A DNA stretch of 64,000 nt from Pempheris klunzingeri. Its lineage: Eukaryota; Chordata; Actinopteri; Acropomatiformes; Pempheridae. The notes under the pieces are model-generated. The model was not told the origin of the DNA, searched no databases, and saw only the letters and a program-made list of their open reading frames with translations. Below, piece by piece: positions 45,225 through 63,425 of this stretch (positions are counted from its first letter, which is position 1; every line of letters begins with the position of its first letter). The stretch is taken from positions 4,503,501-4,567,500 of the forward strand of contig NC_092020.1 of assembly GCF_042242105.1 (NCBI RefSeq). Direction: 5' to 3'. A program made the position numbers and the translations under genes.

Positions 45225-48200
45225 ATCAATCAGTGACCTAGTGGCTTTTGCCCTTGGAATTTGATTTTTCATTTTGATAGGCTTCACACATCTGATACGT
45301 TTAAAAACCATTTTTAGATACAATATTATTATATTTTAATATTAAATATTCTGGAGCCCTTGTTTTACTACATCGTGTGTTTTTACTCATCTCATAAAAA
45401 CAGATTTCTAGGTAAGGTGCATTATCGGTTTCCCCCCAGCAGATGTCAGGCTGCTCCCAGTCTATTCTCCTGTGGTTGTACGTTGTTGCTGTTGCTGCCA
45501 ACAGGAGAGGACTTGTTAAATAAACTAGTGGGTTACTAGGCAGGCAAATGTATTTGTATTTTATTTTTGTTTTTGGAAATCAGCATCACATTCCCTTCAG
45601 AGCAAGGCACGCTAATATAGAGTCAGCACACAAGTGTTATTAGGTATTAAGTTTAAAAAAATGAAATAACTAATTAACTGTCTTGCTCCAAAAATTGCAT
45701 TGAGGACTGACAGAAAACGCAGATTTTTTTAACCTGAAGATTTCATAAAAAGCAATGGCACAAAAGCATGGTAGACAAAGCATTGTTTTGAAGGAAAGCT
45801 TACAACAAAGGGACTGAAGGGCTTTGAACTAATGACGTGTGTGACACTTATCAGGGCTACAAGGTCCTGCTGCATCACCTGTTTAACTGTAACATGTTGT
45901 TGTTAACAGAAGTGTGGCCTATATCTGAGTGAGTCTGTTTGGTTGACAGGATTGAGCTGTGGCTCCAGGCCACTCTGCACGTATCGAGCTTTAACTCTCT
46001 CTCATTGTCTGTGCTCTCTTTAGGTGCTCGGTGACAAGGCAGCTCATCGACAGAGCAGAGAGGCGCATGTGCATACGAATGCATGTACACGGTGAGTACA
46101 TATACAGCACATAAAATCCAGTGATGGAAGAAGAAACACCACAGCGTACAGCTTGCACGTATATTATTCATATGTAAAGCAGCAAGAGCTGTCAAATGAA
46201 CACACCCATGCACATGTAACGCGCACACACACGAACCTGGGACTGCAGGCACATGTGGGATTGTGAAACATCATCTCGGTTCCTCCATCAGACATGACAT
46301 TACATGAGCACAGTATGAATATAGTAGCACATCAGCAGGCAGCCAGAGTGACAGCTGCCATCGACAGAGGAACATAAAAGGAAATGGTCTCTATTCTGCA
46401 AGGTGATACCAGACTGTGTAGCAGCACATGGTGAGGCTTGCACAATGAGTACCGTAGGCACAATAGGCGGCTTACAGCGGTACCCCTGAGAAACAAGGAT
46501 CTGACCTTTGACACATTCACACTAAGATATATTTACAGCTAGTGTAAAGTTGTACATGGAAAAAATGTTGGTTAAAGGTACTGTTACTGGTGGTATCTCA
46601 CGTAATCGCCTGACTGCAGCTGTTAAAAGACTGATCAGACACTGTCTTGTGACGCACATCAGAAATCAAAGCAAAGGAATCATAGGAGTAATCCTTAGAT
46701 TGAAGTAGATTAGATTAGATTAGATTAGAGTATTTCATGTAAATATTCTACATTTTAAGAACTTCATTAGATAATCTTTTGTTGCAAACCTCTCCTACAG
46801 GAGCTAAAGCGACGATGAGATATCCTGGCACTGGACATGAATCTAGTGTAATCCAAGAAACTACTGACAGTTTGCTGTCTCTGATTTCAATGTAATGTGC
46901 AGCAGTGCTCTAAGAATTGAATATCATTTCACTGGTGTACTCAACAAAAGGCCAGATAGTTGTAATGTAAATGTTTAAGTAAATTGTGAACATGCATGAG
47001 ACAAACTTCAGTACCCGCCGTGATAGATGTGGCCGAGCGGGCCGTGTGTTGTGTGAGTGTCTGTTTACATCGTCACCCTGGCAATTCAGCCCGAGCCCGC
47101 ACCAACATGAGCAGGAGACAAAAATAGACCCTCGCTGACCAGCTTCACCCAGCCGTCTTACAGGGAAGGTGGAAGGGGAGCACGGGGTGAGAGAGGGCAA
47201 AGGAGATGAAAAGGGAGAATATTTTGTTTATGGACAAGGACGATGGAGCAAGTTTACGAGAGTTCATTGAAACCCAGAGGGAAGGCAGGGCTGGTCGTCT
47301 GGAGAGAAGTTGTTTACGGCGCTATAAGGAAGTTGTTTTCCAGAACCACATTTCCTGAATGCATGGCAATCAAACTAATGACTTTTCTGACTTTTACATT
47401 AGGAGCAAGCAGAACCTTGTTACATTTACCTCACACATTTATGGCCACTATTTGGATTCAAACACTACTTTTTCACCTCTGAAATATGAGTGATAATATT
47501 TTGTCACGCTCACAATTTAACAATGCAGGGGTTTGTAGAATGCATCGCATTTGAAGACAATAACATAAGCCTGCTTGCAGACGCTTTTGGCTCGCAAATG
47601 GATACCTTGTCCAGAAAGTTACTGACAAGCTGATATGTCACTGTCACATGCCCAGTGATAAACACACCAGCAGGGACCTCCCACTCTGGCCAACTGCTGC
47701 ACAAATTTCTTGACATTATCTTCTTCATGAATTTAACATTTTTAAGAATGACCTGGGCAAATTATTGCACGTGGTGTGATTGCAGTGAGAAAGCCAAATT
47801 CTGTAGGACTTTTATATTAAATACATGTTGCCAGTAATCATGGTCAGAATGATGATCATGATCATAATATAATCATAATAATCATGAAATTAAATCACTA
47901 CATACATCAACTGCATCGCTGCCTTCCACCTCACTGCCTTTTCCTGGACACTGACAGGATGGCGGAGGGTTGTGGAGCACATTCCAGTATTATTTTCAAA
48001 TTATTTTCTCCCCCTCTGCCAGACAGGAATTCCCTCAAAACTACATGATGGGAGCATTTTTGGCGTTTTTAGTAGTCACCTGGCACCTGGCCTTGTTATC
48101 ATGTCTGTCCAGCACAAACACACACACACACACGTTTATTCAAACAGCACATCCAGGTCAATCGTCACGTTTCACAAAAACAGCCAAGTGCACACAAACT

Positions 48201-49640
48201 GTTATCTGATTAAGTATTACCCTGACTTTTGGCAAAAAGTCATCATATTGTGCCACGCTACACTGTGCGTTCTGTATTTCCTAGCTGATTTCAAATACTG
48301 AGTGCATGTTTAAACCTGCTGAGTCTCATTATTAAAAAAAAAGGAGGCTATAAATCAGAGCTTTGAAGCAATACTAACAGGTTGTCAGCCACATCCGCAA
48401 GGCCATGGGACTGGAGCAGCTGAGCAGACTGACCCACATCACTAACGTACACATGACGCAGAGCGATCTGCTTATCTGCTGCACTTAAAATTATACATTA
48501 ACATCAGAACTAGCTTTAAAATCCAAACTGTGGTGTCATCAGTGCTCGAACAAATATTTATGCCATATCTGCCCCAACATCACTCATAGGTAGTGAGTAA
48601 ATCCACGATTACATATCTGAGATAACTGCCTGGTCAAACACCAGCAGGTGTCACACCCCACCCCCACATTGCAGAGTGGTTTCAGTATGTCTGGCCTTTG
48701 GGCTGCAGCTGCCCCCATTCCTTAAGACCAGGCCCACTCCCTCAGTCAGCCAGCCGCCCTAATCTACAGATCAGTGTCTGGAACACGCAGGCATACCTAG
48801 CCCTGACCCTGTTGATAGTGTGAGAGGCTGCATACACACAATGTACACACAGTGTACATGGTTCTGTGTAGCCTTCAAACCTTTCAGCAGCATATGCTAA
48901 TTGTGCACTTTGAATTAAATCAATTTGTTCAGAAATATTTGAAAAATATTTCTCATTTGATTTATGTTTTATTCGTCAACTTTTGTCAGATGGAAATGTG
49001 CGAGGATAATTCTGATGGCTCTATAATTCCAATTTGTGCAACATAAAGTATGCTCATGTTTGATCTTAATGTTAATACGTTAGCCTGCAGCAGCTGCAAC
49101 AGTTCAGCACAGATGGGCCAACTGTTGCCTGTGTGAGGGCTCCATGTAGGTGTCCATACATTAGAGGGTTATGCAACTCAGTACCATTTAGGTTACTGTG
49201 GTCACATACTTTTCCATTACACAAGGTGTTCTGAGGCTGCTACAGACACGATGTTGTTCATTAAAATATGGTTTCTCTAAGCTACGCAAGGAACACATGA
49301 ACCACAGATTTGGTGTGTATGCTCTTACGTATTTGGATAACTGAGGGCCGAAGCCTCTTGGCCTTAAACAAACACTTAAAATTCAGTTGAAACATCTACA
49401 TTTTATAAAAACTGTCAAAAACACAAGTTAGATTAAACATTTTCACTACAAATGTGTCTGTGTGTGACACAGACTGGATGTTAAAATGGTACATAGTTGA
49501 GCTGAATGTCAGCATGCAGCTCTGAAACAAGAAAATATTAAGTAATTCAGTGTTTTATTACACTTTACATCATTGATACAAAGAAAACCACCATCCTAAA
49601 AATATTCAAAATAGAATTAACACACAGACGCACGGTTGTT
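45225..49640. other. Intergenic region between cystm1 promoter and eif4ebp3l 3' end
   Basis: 4.4 kb without a recognisable gene. Contains a short AGATT tandem tract at about 46706-46728 and a CA tract near 48117-48132. Its open frames of 60-125 codons have no recognisable protein and no splice support. Confidence 0.55.
46706..46728. repeat. AGATT pentanucleotide tract
   Basis: Four to five copies of AGATT, same unit and orientation as 18102-18182. Confidence 0.85.
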
Positions 49641-49656
49641 AACAGTTCAAAAGGCC

Positions 49657-50214
49657 TTTATTTGAAATTATTCACATTTTATCTCTCCATCCTTACAAAA
49701 CAAGAGTAGGAGCTGATTTTCAGTTGGCCCTGACCCCTAATATTAGGAGATAGTTGGTTATCTATCACAAAGAAAGTTAGCCATCCTTTTTTGGGGGGGG
49801 AGAAATACAACAAAACAAAACTGATGCCTGCAGTGAAAAATTCTACATGTTGTAATGTAATCATCTTATATTCCCCAACTTAAAAAATAGGCTACATAGT
49901 ACAATTTTCTTATTTACAAAAGATAAAAAAAAGTGAAATCAAAATGGATTTTTTCAATCCTGCTGCAGCTATGAAGTGAGTGAGTAACCAATCAAAACAT
50001 TACCATACTCATTACCTTTTCTTTGCTAAACACATTTTCATAGAGTTGAAGACACCCTACAGTTTTCTAACTTCTCCAATTCTTTTTGGTTCCTCACAAA
50101 AGCTTTTCATTTTAAAAAAAAAAGGTGAAAAAAAAGCTTTATATTTAATGCGTTACAGTCATTCATGACCATGGAGGGGTTTTAATAACTCTCCACAGGA
50201 GGTAATACTGAAGC
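49657..50214 (-). other. eif4ebp3l: eif4ebp3l 3' UTR with polyadenylation signal
   Basis: Follows the TGA at 50215-50217. The minus strand carries AATAAA at 49657-49662. AT-rich, with several homopolymer runs. Confidence 0.65.
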
Positions 50215-50243
50215 TCAGATGTCCATCTCAAACTGGCTGTCAT
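50215..50243 (-). CDS. eif4ebp3l: eif4ebp3l exon 3: TOS motif
   Basis: 29 nt of coding sequence giving DDSQFEMDI and stop. FEMDI is the raptor-binding TOS motif. Acceptor tccacag. Too short to find as an open frame; placed by phase and motif. Confidence 0.92.
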
Positions 50244-53200
50244 CTGTGGAAAAGAAGACAGAAGAAACAGTTCAGAGCTGGCACCCCAAACACAACCACA
50301 CCTTAACAGACTACAGACATGACAGACCTTATCAGTGCATTCGTAACTGGAAAGAAAAAACAGAAAATACTTGGGAAAAAAAAAAAAAAAAAAAAGGGAA
50401 AAAAAAGGGTCTAGCTTGCAAATCCAAACTCTGAGTTTACCGACTCAGACAAGGGAGACACGGGAGAAAATCCCCATGGTCTTTAGTTTGACAGGAGGAA
50501 TGGAGAGGGACAGATTGATGACTGGATGCATTTCGCTCAATAAAAAATAGCTGTCTCAACTTGCCCATGAGTGCAAACCTTTGGTTACACTACCACAAAA
50601 AGTCCCCCGAGAGACTCATTGCCAGAATTAGAGCTTTTTATCTCCGTTAGATTCTGAGTCATTAGATTGTCTTTCGAGAGCCATGAGAAATACAGGAAAT
50701 CTTTGTTTGCTAAATAACTGTTATCTCTCTTAACCCTCAGCAACTACAATTTAACAGCAGTTGACACCACCGTCCTGATAGATAGAGAAAGCGCATCTTA
50801 GACAGCACAAATCGTATAGTGACTATTGACTAATGAAGCCACAGGCGCAATTTTAAAATCCTGGTTATGCCCACAAAGTCACAGCCATGGCATTAATGGC
50901 ATTAATGACTGGACAATCCTGTCTCAGTCCTCGACACAGCACAACTGCTGTGCTGCAAAAATGTAGACATGGCACTGCAGGAACACATGCAGCACCTATC
51001 TGCTGTATTAGCACATGCTGAATAGTGATGACAATGTGAAATGGAGCCTCATTGTGGAAAAAAAAAAGGGGGTTGCAAGTTCATGACAACACCACCTTTA
51101 GCTGGAACAGCAGAAGGAAACTGATAGGAGTAGCTCTCGTGGTAGATAAGGCTACAAAACTGTGCATCATGGGGGGACAGTTCGATTTCATAAGACCTCG
51201 GAGATGATGAATCTCGTAAGACTGGTTTTATGCATGTGTGTTTCCATACATGAACTTGGGAGTGTGTGTTTACCTGCCAAGTGACTCCACTCTATAGAAC
51301 TAGTCAAGCCCAGAAAAACGAGATCTAGACAGTGGGATGTTTACCTGCAATGTCCTTCTCTTCCTCCTCTGCCTCCTCTTTGAGATCCTGCAGTTTCCCC
51401 ATCGAGTGTGTAGCAGGTACTGTTACCCCTGGGATCTGGGGCAGACAGCAAGGGGGGGTCCGGGCAAGAGGGGAGTTTCGACAATCCAAAAGAAACTTCC
51501 TGTCATAGATGATGCGGGTACCTGTGTTGGAGAGGGAGAGAGGGAGGGAAATGAAAAAGAAAATCTGGTGTTGGACCTGCAGTAAGATTTCTGAAAGAAA
51601 GTGAAGTAAATGCTCTGAAGACAAACAACAGACCAAATGGTGGAATATCATAGGATTAAACGATAACCCAGTTATTACTGGAGCACTTTTGCACCTCAGC
51701 AAGGTGCATATCTGGCTAGTTTAGTATCATTATCCTCTACCAGATGGGATTTGAGGGGAAAAAGGAGGGTTCTGTGTGCGTGGTGAGGGGAGGGGTGAAG
51801 GCTGCCACTGCAGTGAGTTCTAGGAAATCAGAGCACAAAACATTCTGTCTTTGAAACAGGAGGCCTTGAGATTAAAGCCACATGTTTCGTTCTTTGAACG
51901 ACTTCAAACTTTATCACTGACAGCAGATACATCATGCTTAGGTATGTATCCAAGGTTGGCTTTTCTCAAGTTTTATCACAGCTGTGTTATGATTTAAACC
52001 TAAAGCCCCATAAAAAAATAAAAACCCTGCAGCTTTCACATCCTAAACCTATGTGGCACGGCTCATGTCTGCCACCATTAGGTCTTGGGCAAACTCTGAG
52101 CACAAACAGTGTCATAAATGGCATTGTGTGATAACTTTGACCAGGACATGAGTCAAGGAGCGGTCCGCTCCTTCTCTACTGGAGTTTGAACCGTCCTGTA
52201 CAGTATCTGCTCAGCAGGGAAAAACATGTTATGTAATAAGTGAGCGGTGAGCAGTTCATCCTGGACAAAGGGAATCAAAGCGGAGGGGAAGAGAAAAAGA
52301 ATTGGGGGCGAGGAACGGGGGCTGGAATGCAAGCTATAGGACAAGCAGTGCATTGCAAGGCATTACGGTGCTGAACGGTTATGTAAAACAGGGGTCAGTC
52401 CAGCAGCACAGGGCGCAGACTGGAGTGAAATACAAGTCAATACTTTGTGTTGCAACTTCCCATGCTGTTTACCAGTGGGGTCAATTTTTGGCACAAAAAA
52501 TAAAAACAAAATACCACTCATACTCCCTGTGCGTTAGACATTTTCTTTCCCTCCTCCCCTTAACTTGTACAGAATGTTCTCCGCTGTTCCTGAAATGCAT
52601 GGAGCAATGCGGATAGGACGGCCTCCAACTCCTCCTGCAGAGGCCAATCACTTTGCTCTCCTGGCAGTCAGACACATGCACCCTCTCCGAAGCACATGTC
52701 ACGGGTTATAGACAGCTCTTGTTGTCTTTGGACGTCAGTGTTTTTGATGCGTCTCAAAAGTTATGCTTGCATTAGTCACGTGCATGCTAATATTCATGTT
52801 TATGTCTTATGAAAGTCAAAGTTACTGTGAAATATTGGTTTGATTGCAGTTTTAATATTAGTGTTAGCAAAAATTAAACCCAAAAGTGTTGTACAGAATG
52901 ATACAGATGAAAAAGTACTTCTTGATTTCATTGTTTGGTTCACAAAAGCTGTTCACTTTGCCAGATCAGCACAGGACAACAAACTTGTTGACAACATGAG
53001 GGGTGCAGCCAACTGTCACTGAGCAGTGTGAGCAACGAGTTTGTCCTACTTTAGCACAACTATTTAACTTTAATATGGCTATTCCACGGTTTAAGAGTGA
53101 GGTTAACAATATCTTTACTCAGATATTTTCCCAAACTGATTCATGTCCGTGTGTTTTGTTTGCAGCTTCTCGCGAGAGCGTCTCGTGGAGCTGAGTGTTT

Positions 53201-53492
53201 GCACGTAAGCACAAACCGTCAAAGAGTCAAAGCTAATGAAGTTAGCTAACATTTTCTGACAAACTCTCAGGAAACAGAAGCAGACTGAAAATATGAACAA
53301 AAATATTATCCAGAGAAAAGTCGTGGCACTCCTAAAGCGTCTGCCTGCACAGTTCTTACCTCCGGGCGTGGTGGAGAAGAGGGTCCCCCCGGGTGTCTGG
53401 CTGTAACAGTCGGGTAGCTGGGACCAGTCCTTCAGGGTGAGCACCTTGGTGGGGATGGGGCAGCTTTTCACTTTATTTGTGCCGGTCGACAT
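50215..53492 (-). CDS. eif4ebp3l: eIF4E-binding protein 3-like (translational repressor)
   Basis: Binds eIF4E and blocks eIF4G, repressing cap-dependent translation; released by mTORC1 phosphorylation (family knowledge). Three coding exons: 53360-53492, 51345-51521, 50215-50243; joined 339 nt, 112 residues. Visible motifs: paired TTPGG-type sites ([17 protein letters not shown], equivalent to the T37/T46 region), the eIF4E-binding core YDRKFLL, the NSPLARTPP phospho-region, and the C-terminal TOS motif FEMDI. The N-terminus [20 protein letters not shown] has CPIP where 4E-BP1 has RAIP, as expected for the EBP3 type. Start ATG at 53490-53492 has A at -3. Called 3-like rather than 1 or 2 from the N-terminus and the [10 protein letters not shown] stretch. 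Confidence 0.93.
50244..51344 (-). other. eif4ebp3l: eif4ebp3l intron 2
   Basis: 1.1-kb intron with poly-A tracts near 50374-50394 and 51058-51067. No coding content seen. Confidence 0.8.
51345..51521 (-). CDS. eif4ebp3l: eif4ebp3l exon 2: eIF4E-binding core
   Basis: Encodes [37 protein letters not shown] and [16 protein letters not shown]. Acceptor ccaacacag, donor gtaaac. Confidence 0.95.
51522..53359 (-). other. eif4ebp3l: eif4ebp3l intron 1
   Basis: 1.8-kb intron. A palindromic E-box CACGTG lies at 52777-52782; its function is unknown. No coding exon recognised. Confidence 0.8.
53360..53492 (-). CDS. eif4ebp3l: eif4ebp3l exon 1
   Basis: Encodes [36 protein letters not shown] and TLFSTTPG, ending phase 1 before donor gtaaga. 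Contains both N-terminal mTORC1 phospho-sites. Confidence 0.94.
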
Positions 53493-53930
53493 GCTAGCTT
53501 CTGCTCAGCTGCTGCAGGCGAAGTGGGACGAGTGTTTTTAAAAGTCCTCAAACTCGCTGTACAACGCAGACTCACGAACTTGCCCAGAGCCGAATAACTT
53601 AGAAGTTGTGGGTGTTTTACAGCTAACAAAGTAAAAGTTAGGAAACTCTAACTCGTAGACTGAGGATTCACAGGAGCTCGGAGTTTGGGGCCCGGTGGTG
53701 TCCGTCGCTACAAGCTGCTACCATGTGCTGTGAAGGCAGCAGCCACAGCTGCAGCAGCCACTCGTGATGTTTTTCAACAGCTTGGAGACACGTGGGGCAA
53801 CAGCTCGGAGGGGGACGCATGTTTTATTGTCAGGGACAGTCCGCGGGGGCGGAGCTACCACAGGAGCAAGGGGTGTGGGGTTATGAAATATTATAATGAG
53901 AAGTGACCGACATTTCCGCGATTGGATGCG
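53493..53930 (-). promoter_or_regulatory. eif4ebp3l: eif4ebp3l 5' UTR and promoter region
   Basis: Upstream of the ATG on the minus strand: a GC box (GGGGGCGGAGC, 53845-53855) and an ATTGG at 53921-53925, in sequence richer in CpG than its surroundings. The transcription start probably lies between about 53600 and 53800; this is inferred. Confidence 0.45.
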
Positions 53931-55490
53931 TACCTGTGGGATGTTACACTACACGAGAAAATAATCTGAAATTTTAAGTTATGGACAACAATGTATTCAT
54001 GCAGCCAAAGGAGGGAGTTTTATGCTTGTGTGACTCAAAATAGTGCTTTAGGTGAATAGGCAGAAATGAGTGGACATGGCATGACACGAGTTTCAGACTG
54101 GGTCAACAAGGGTATTAAGAAAATTGCTTATCTGGTCTGTTATGGTTCACAAAACACGCGCACCTCCACCTGCTCCTTGTTACTGACTCGCCAACAGCGC
54201 CCTCCACAGGCGCCTCAGTGGGTGCACCTGAGCCCTGATCCCAGCTGCTGCTGCACATCTCCCACTCACTTCTATCACATGGGTAGACTCTCCAGTGTTT
54301 GTCTCTACTGTGTGCTTATTCTGTCTGTAACGACATGAAAAGTGAGTCATGTTGTTATCTTTGATTTACCTATTGCGTTTATCAATTTTGTGCATATTCT
54401 TTATTTTTATTTGGGTTATTTTGAAGCTTATCAGTACTTTGGTTGTATCTATCGTATTACTTTGAGCCTTATTCTAATACTTACACTATCTCTTAGGTTA
54501 CACCGTTGTACATTGGTTTTTGTTAATAAAGGTGTTTGGGGAAAAAGGTTCAAAAAGTGAATAAATAAAGAGAAAGAAGGCAAAAGAAAGAAAGAATGAA
54601 TATATGATCCAAAGCTGTGCAGACACAGCCTGTAGAGTTTGTCTATTTGCTTCTTAAATACTAGTTTTTACACAGTGGATTCAAAATGAGGACAACATAA
54701 TGAGGTAACACCGCCTGTTGAGTTCCTCTCAAAAATATAAGCAACAGAAAGTAAGACAGAATATCTTTTTTTTTAAAAATGAAATATTTCTACAAATGGA
54801 GTTCAATCGGGACAATTTATTTTGAATGATAAAATCAGAACTTCTCAGTGAGTTAGTTTCCATGAAGAAGTCAGTCCCCCATTCACAACCACTTGAGGGC
54901 GACATCGACATGAATACATGTGGGGGTTTTCTATGATTATACAGTGTGCAGTGAGGTGTTTATCATTTACAGTCAGCCTATTTCTCAAATAATTAGCCTT
55001 ACTGGTATTTAATCTCATTGTAACAGCTGCCTGCTCTAGATCTTTGAGTTAATGAGTGCATATGCTTAATTGTTTACGAAGTGATTGTATTGAACACACG
55101 AGAAACACATTCTTTTACAAAGCACATCATTTTTAATTGGAAAATGTCCGGATGGCTTAGTAAGGTACACTGGATCGATTTGCTACCTAAATGTGTAAAT
55201 AGAAAACAGATTTTTTTGGGTATCATACGATGGAGCATTACACAGCAGGAGTCACCAGGATCACTGTGCAGCAGTGAGATCAGTACCATGGATATTCTCT
55301 GCCTTCACACTGTGTTTAAAAAGAAACAGACACATTTAAGCCAAATACACAAGAGAGTAATACAAACATGAAGGCACAAACACAGAGACGCTGTGGTGTC
55401 GATAACATCTGAGGACAGAGGCGGCGTTTACATCCTGACATATTTTTCATGTGGTGGAGGAGAGAAAAAAAAAACCTGAGGGTAAATCCG
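53931..55490. other. Intergenic region between divergent eif4ebp3l and acsl4
   Basis: About 1.6 kb, AT-rich, with no gene-like ORF. It separates two head-to-head promoters. Confidence 0.55.
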
Positions 55491-55502
55491 CCTCGGCCGC
55501 TC

Positions 55503-55624
55503 ATTGGTCCAGAAATATGGAATCAGATGACGTAGTAGTTCCGGGTTTGTGGGTCCTGAGGAAAGGTAACTTTCGGTCATTTCTGGGCAGAGCCGCGGCT
55601 GGACGAGTTTTCCCTCCGCTGAAG
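55503..55624 (+). promoter_or_regulatory. acsl4: acsl4 promoter elements and 5' UTR exon
   Basis: ATTGG at 55503-55507 and a CRE-like TGACGTA at 55528-55534 precede CpG-containing sequence that ends in a consensus donor (GCTGAAG|GTAAGA, exon end 55624). A second optional 5' UTR exon may end at about 57168 (GAGGAG|GTGAGT). Both are inferred from splice signals. Confidence 0.5.
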
Positions 55625-57515
55625 GTAAGAAAGCCCCAAGCCGGCCAGAGTTAAGCAGGGTATCACTTTGAAACCGGCTCCTGTAATCTCATTAGCGCCT
55701 TCATCCGTTTGTAGATTTGTGTTAGGTCTAATTTGTGCGGGCAGCGTTGAATTGGTTTTAGCTACATCCTCGGAGGCTAACGCCGATCAACTTGCCGACG
55801 GTTGCTCAATGATGCGGGCCGGAGCTGCAACGTGTGGCGGCTTTTGTCATCATTTTGTCTGCCATCCCGCTCCTCACCCATTGTCAGACAGCCGCTGTGT
55901 AGAGCATGTTTAAGGAGGCTCGGTCCGCCTCACAGGTCGGATCATTCAGAAGGCAGACAATTCCGGTTAATTCCCATTTTGAGCGTTTCGTTTAATTATA
56001 GCTGTTTTTCGTGATTTTAAGACGATTTGGAGCATAAAGTCTATCAAGTAGCCCTGCCCACACTGAATATTGGGCATTTCCTGGTATGTAATCCTAATTT
56101 ATATACTGCATCAGCAATATCCGCCCATAAGGTCTATTTTATGTTTCCATGGCAATAACCCATTCATATATGATGAGTGTTACCAAATCAGACACGTCAG
56201 TCTGGGGTTATGACGCCGATCCTCTAACACACGTGCCAGCGGATTGAGCCTTCCTCCGGGCATACCGATGTTTTACACATGGAATAATATGAATGTTCTG
56301 TTATTGGCTGAAGTCCCATTGACAGAAAAAGTCTACTGAGTAAACTGATCATGCCTTAAAGGCTCATTGCTAAAGTTATGTCTTCACCTTCTGGAGAAGA
56401 GCCAGATGATCTTATTTTAAGATATACAGACATGTGTGACGCAAATTGGAGCTGTGATTCACTGAAATGTGAATCACTGTGTTGCAGCAGGCTGTCTTGA
56501 CAAGGAGGGTTGGTTAGTGTATTACTGACGTTTTATTTATCATAAATGAGATACTGGAGCTGAGTAGATACATAGTCATGTGAATACCCAGATGAAGAAA
56601 TTGCCTTTGTAATGTGAGGTCAGATCTTTATGTCTTCCCTGTGACATGAAACGAGGCCCCACATGTCAGCTTTAAGCTATAATTTCTGCATTCCTTTTCT
56701 TGTGTCTGTCACTGGGTGTGTCATTTACTTGTGGAAAACCAGTTAAAAGGGCAGCGTTTAGTTTTGTGCGTTTTTAAACTCCATCAACGCTTCACGCTGC
56801 GTGTGTGTGCTATCAGGGAGCTGAGCTTGCCCTGGAGTGGCCTTTCACTGACCACCGAGTGGGGTGAGCTTCAAGAGTATTGTCATTGGTTGTCCGCAGC
56901 TTGATCCTCTTCAGAGTAACTCGCAGGCCTGTGGTCATTGGACGGCGGCCAGCCTAGTGAGAGTGACAGTGTCTCATCGCTGCTTCATCCCTCCACGTCC
57001 TCTCAGATAACCTGGTCCTTTATTGTTGAAAGGCAGACTTGGGTTTGAACACCACAAGGGAGGGATCTTGCACTGTTGAAACACGCCCCGCTAGGAGTTC
57101 TTTCCTATAACTTGAGCATTTAGAACTGACAGGCGTACAGAGGCCGTTGGGTTCAGAGCAAAGAGGAGGTGAGTCTCTTATGAGCACTGAGTTTAGTTCT
57201 TAGCCGGTGTGGCACAGTGTTCTCGGGTGTAAGAGGAGGGATTGGTTCAAATGACTTTCAGATACAGATGTTCCTTAGTAACTATAGCTCACTTCTTTGA
57301 TTCGTAAACCAGTGTTTTGTCAGGGTTCTGTTTTTTTTTTTTTTTCTTTTTCTGAAAACGGTGCTACCAGACAGCCAGCTTCCTCTTCCAGATAGCTGTT
57401 GGCATGTGACTGATATTTTGGGTCAAAGTTAGCCCTGACGTTTGACCTTTTTAAAATGCATTGTTCACCTGTGCTTGATTCACTTTTCCTGATGGCATTT
57501 TCTGTTTTATTCCAG
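55625..57515 (+). other. acsl4: acsl4 5' UTR intron
   Basis: 1.9 kb between the inferred first exon and the exon carrying the start codon (acceptor ttattccag). No coding content recognised. It may contain a second non-coding exon near 57125-57168. Confidence 0.55.
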
Positions 57516-57700
57516 CTTACGTTGTAAACTTTGAGGAACGGCCGACTACTACACTTGTGGAGTATCCCGGGGGCTTTTCTCTCTCTGAGGCTTCCTGTTT
57601 GACACATTTATCTTTACGACATCTTTGGGACCAGCACTCCATTCAAAACCAGTCCGGCCACCACCGCTGCTCAGTTGCCTTCCACGCATACCCCTTCAGA

Positions 57701-63259
<5,559 letters not shown>

Positions 63260-63425
63260 CTTTGACAGTTTTCACCCATACGTCCCCATTATCACCATGA
63301 CCACTGTTATGAACTGTAAATAATCTTTGTGGTAAATAATCTTTGTGGTACCCCAACATATTTGTATGCTGGTGTACCATAGGCCTCCAGAGGAAAATGT
63401 CCTGAACAATAAAGCTGAAGCTGTA
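63260..63425 (+). other. acsl4: acsl4 3' UTR and polyadenylation signal
   Basis: AATAAA at 63408-63413, about 150 bases after the stop, gives a short 3' UTR. A longer form cannot be excluded. Sequence to the window end shows no further gene. Confidence 0.6.

Noticed and set aside
57557..57700. Possible 48-residue N-terminal extension of acsl4
   Set aside because: The upstream in-frame codon at 57557 is GTG, not ATG. There is no ATG in 57516-57700, and the ATG at 57701 has a strong context and matches the family start.
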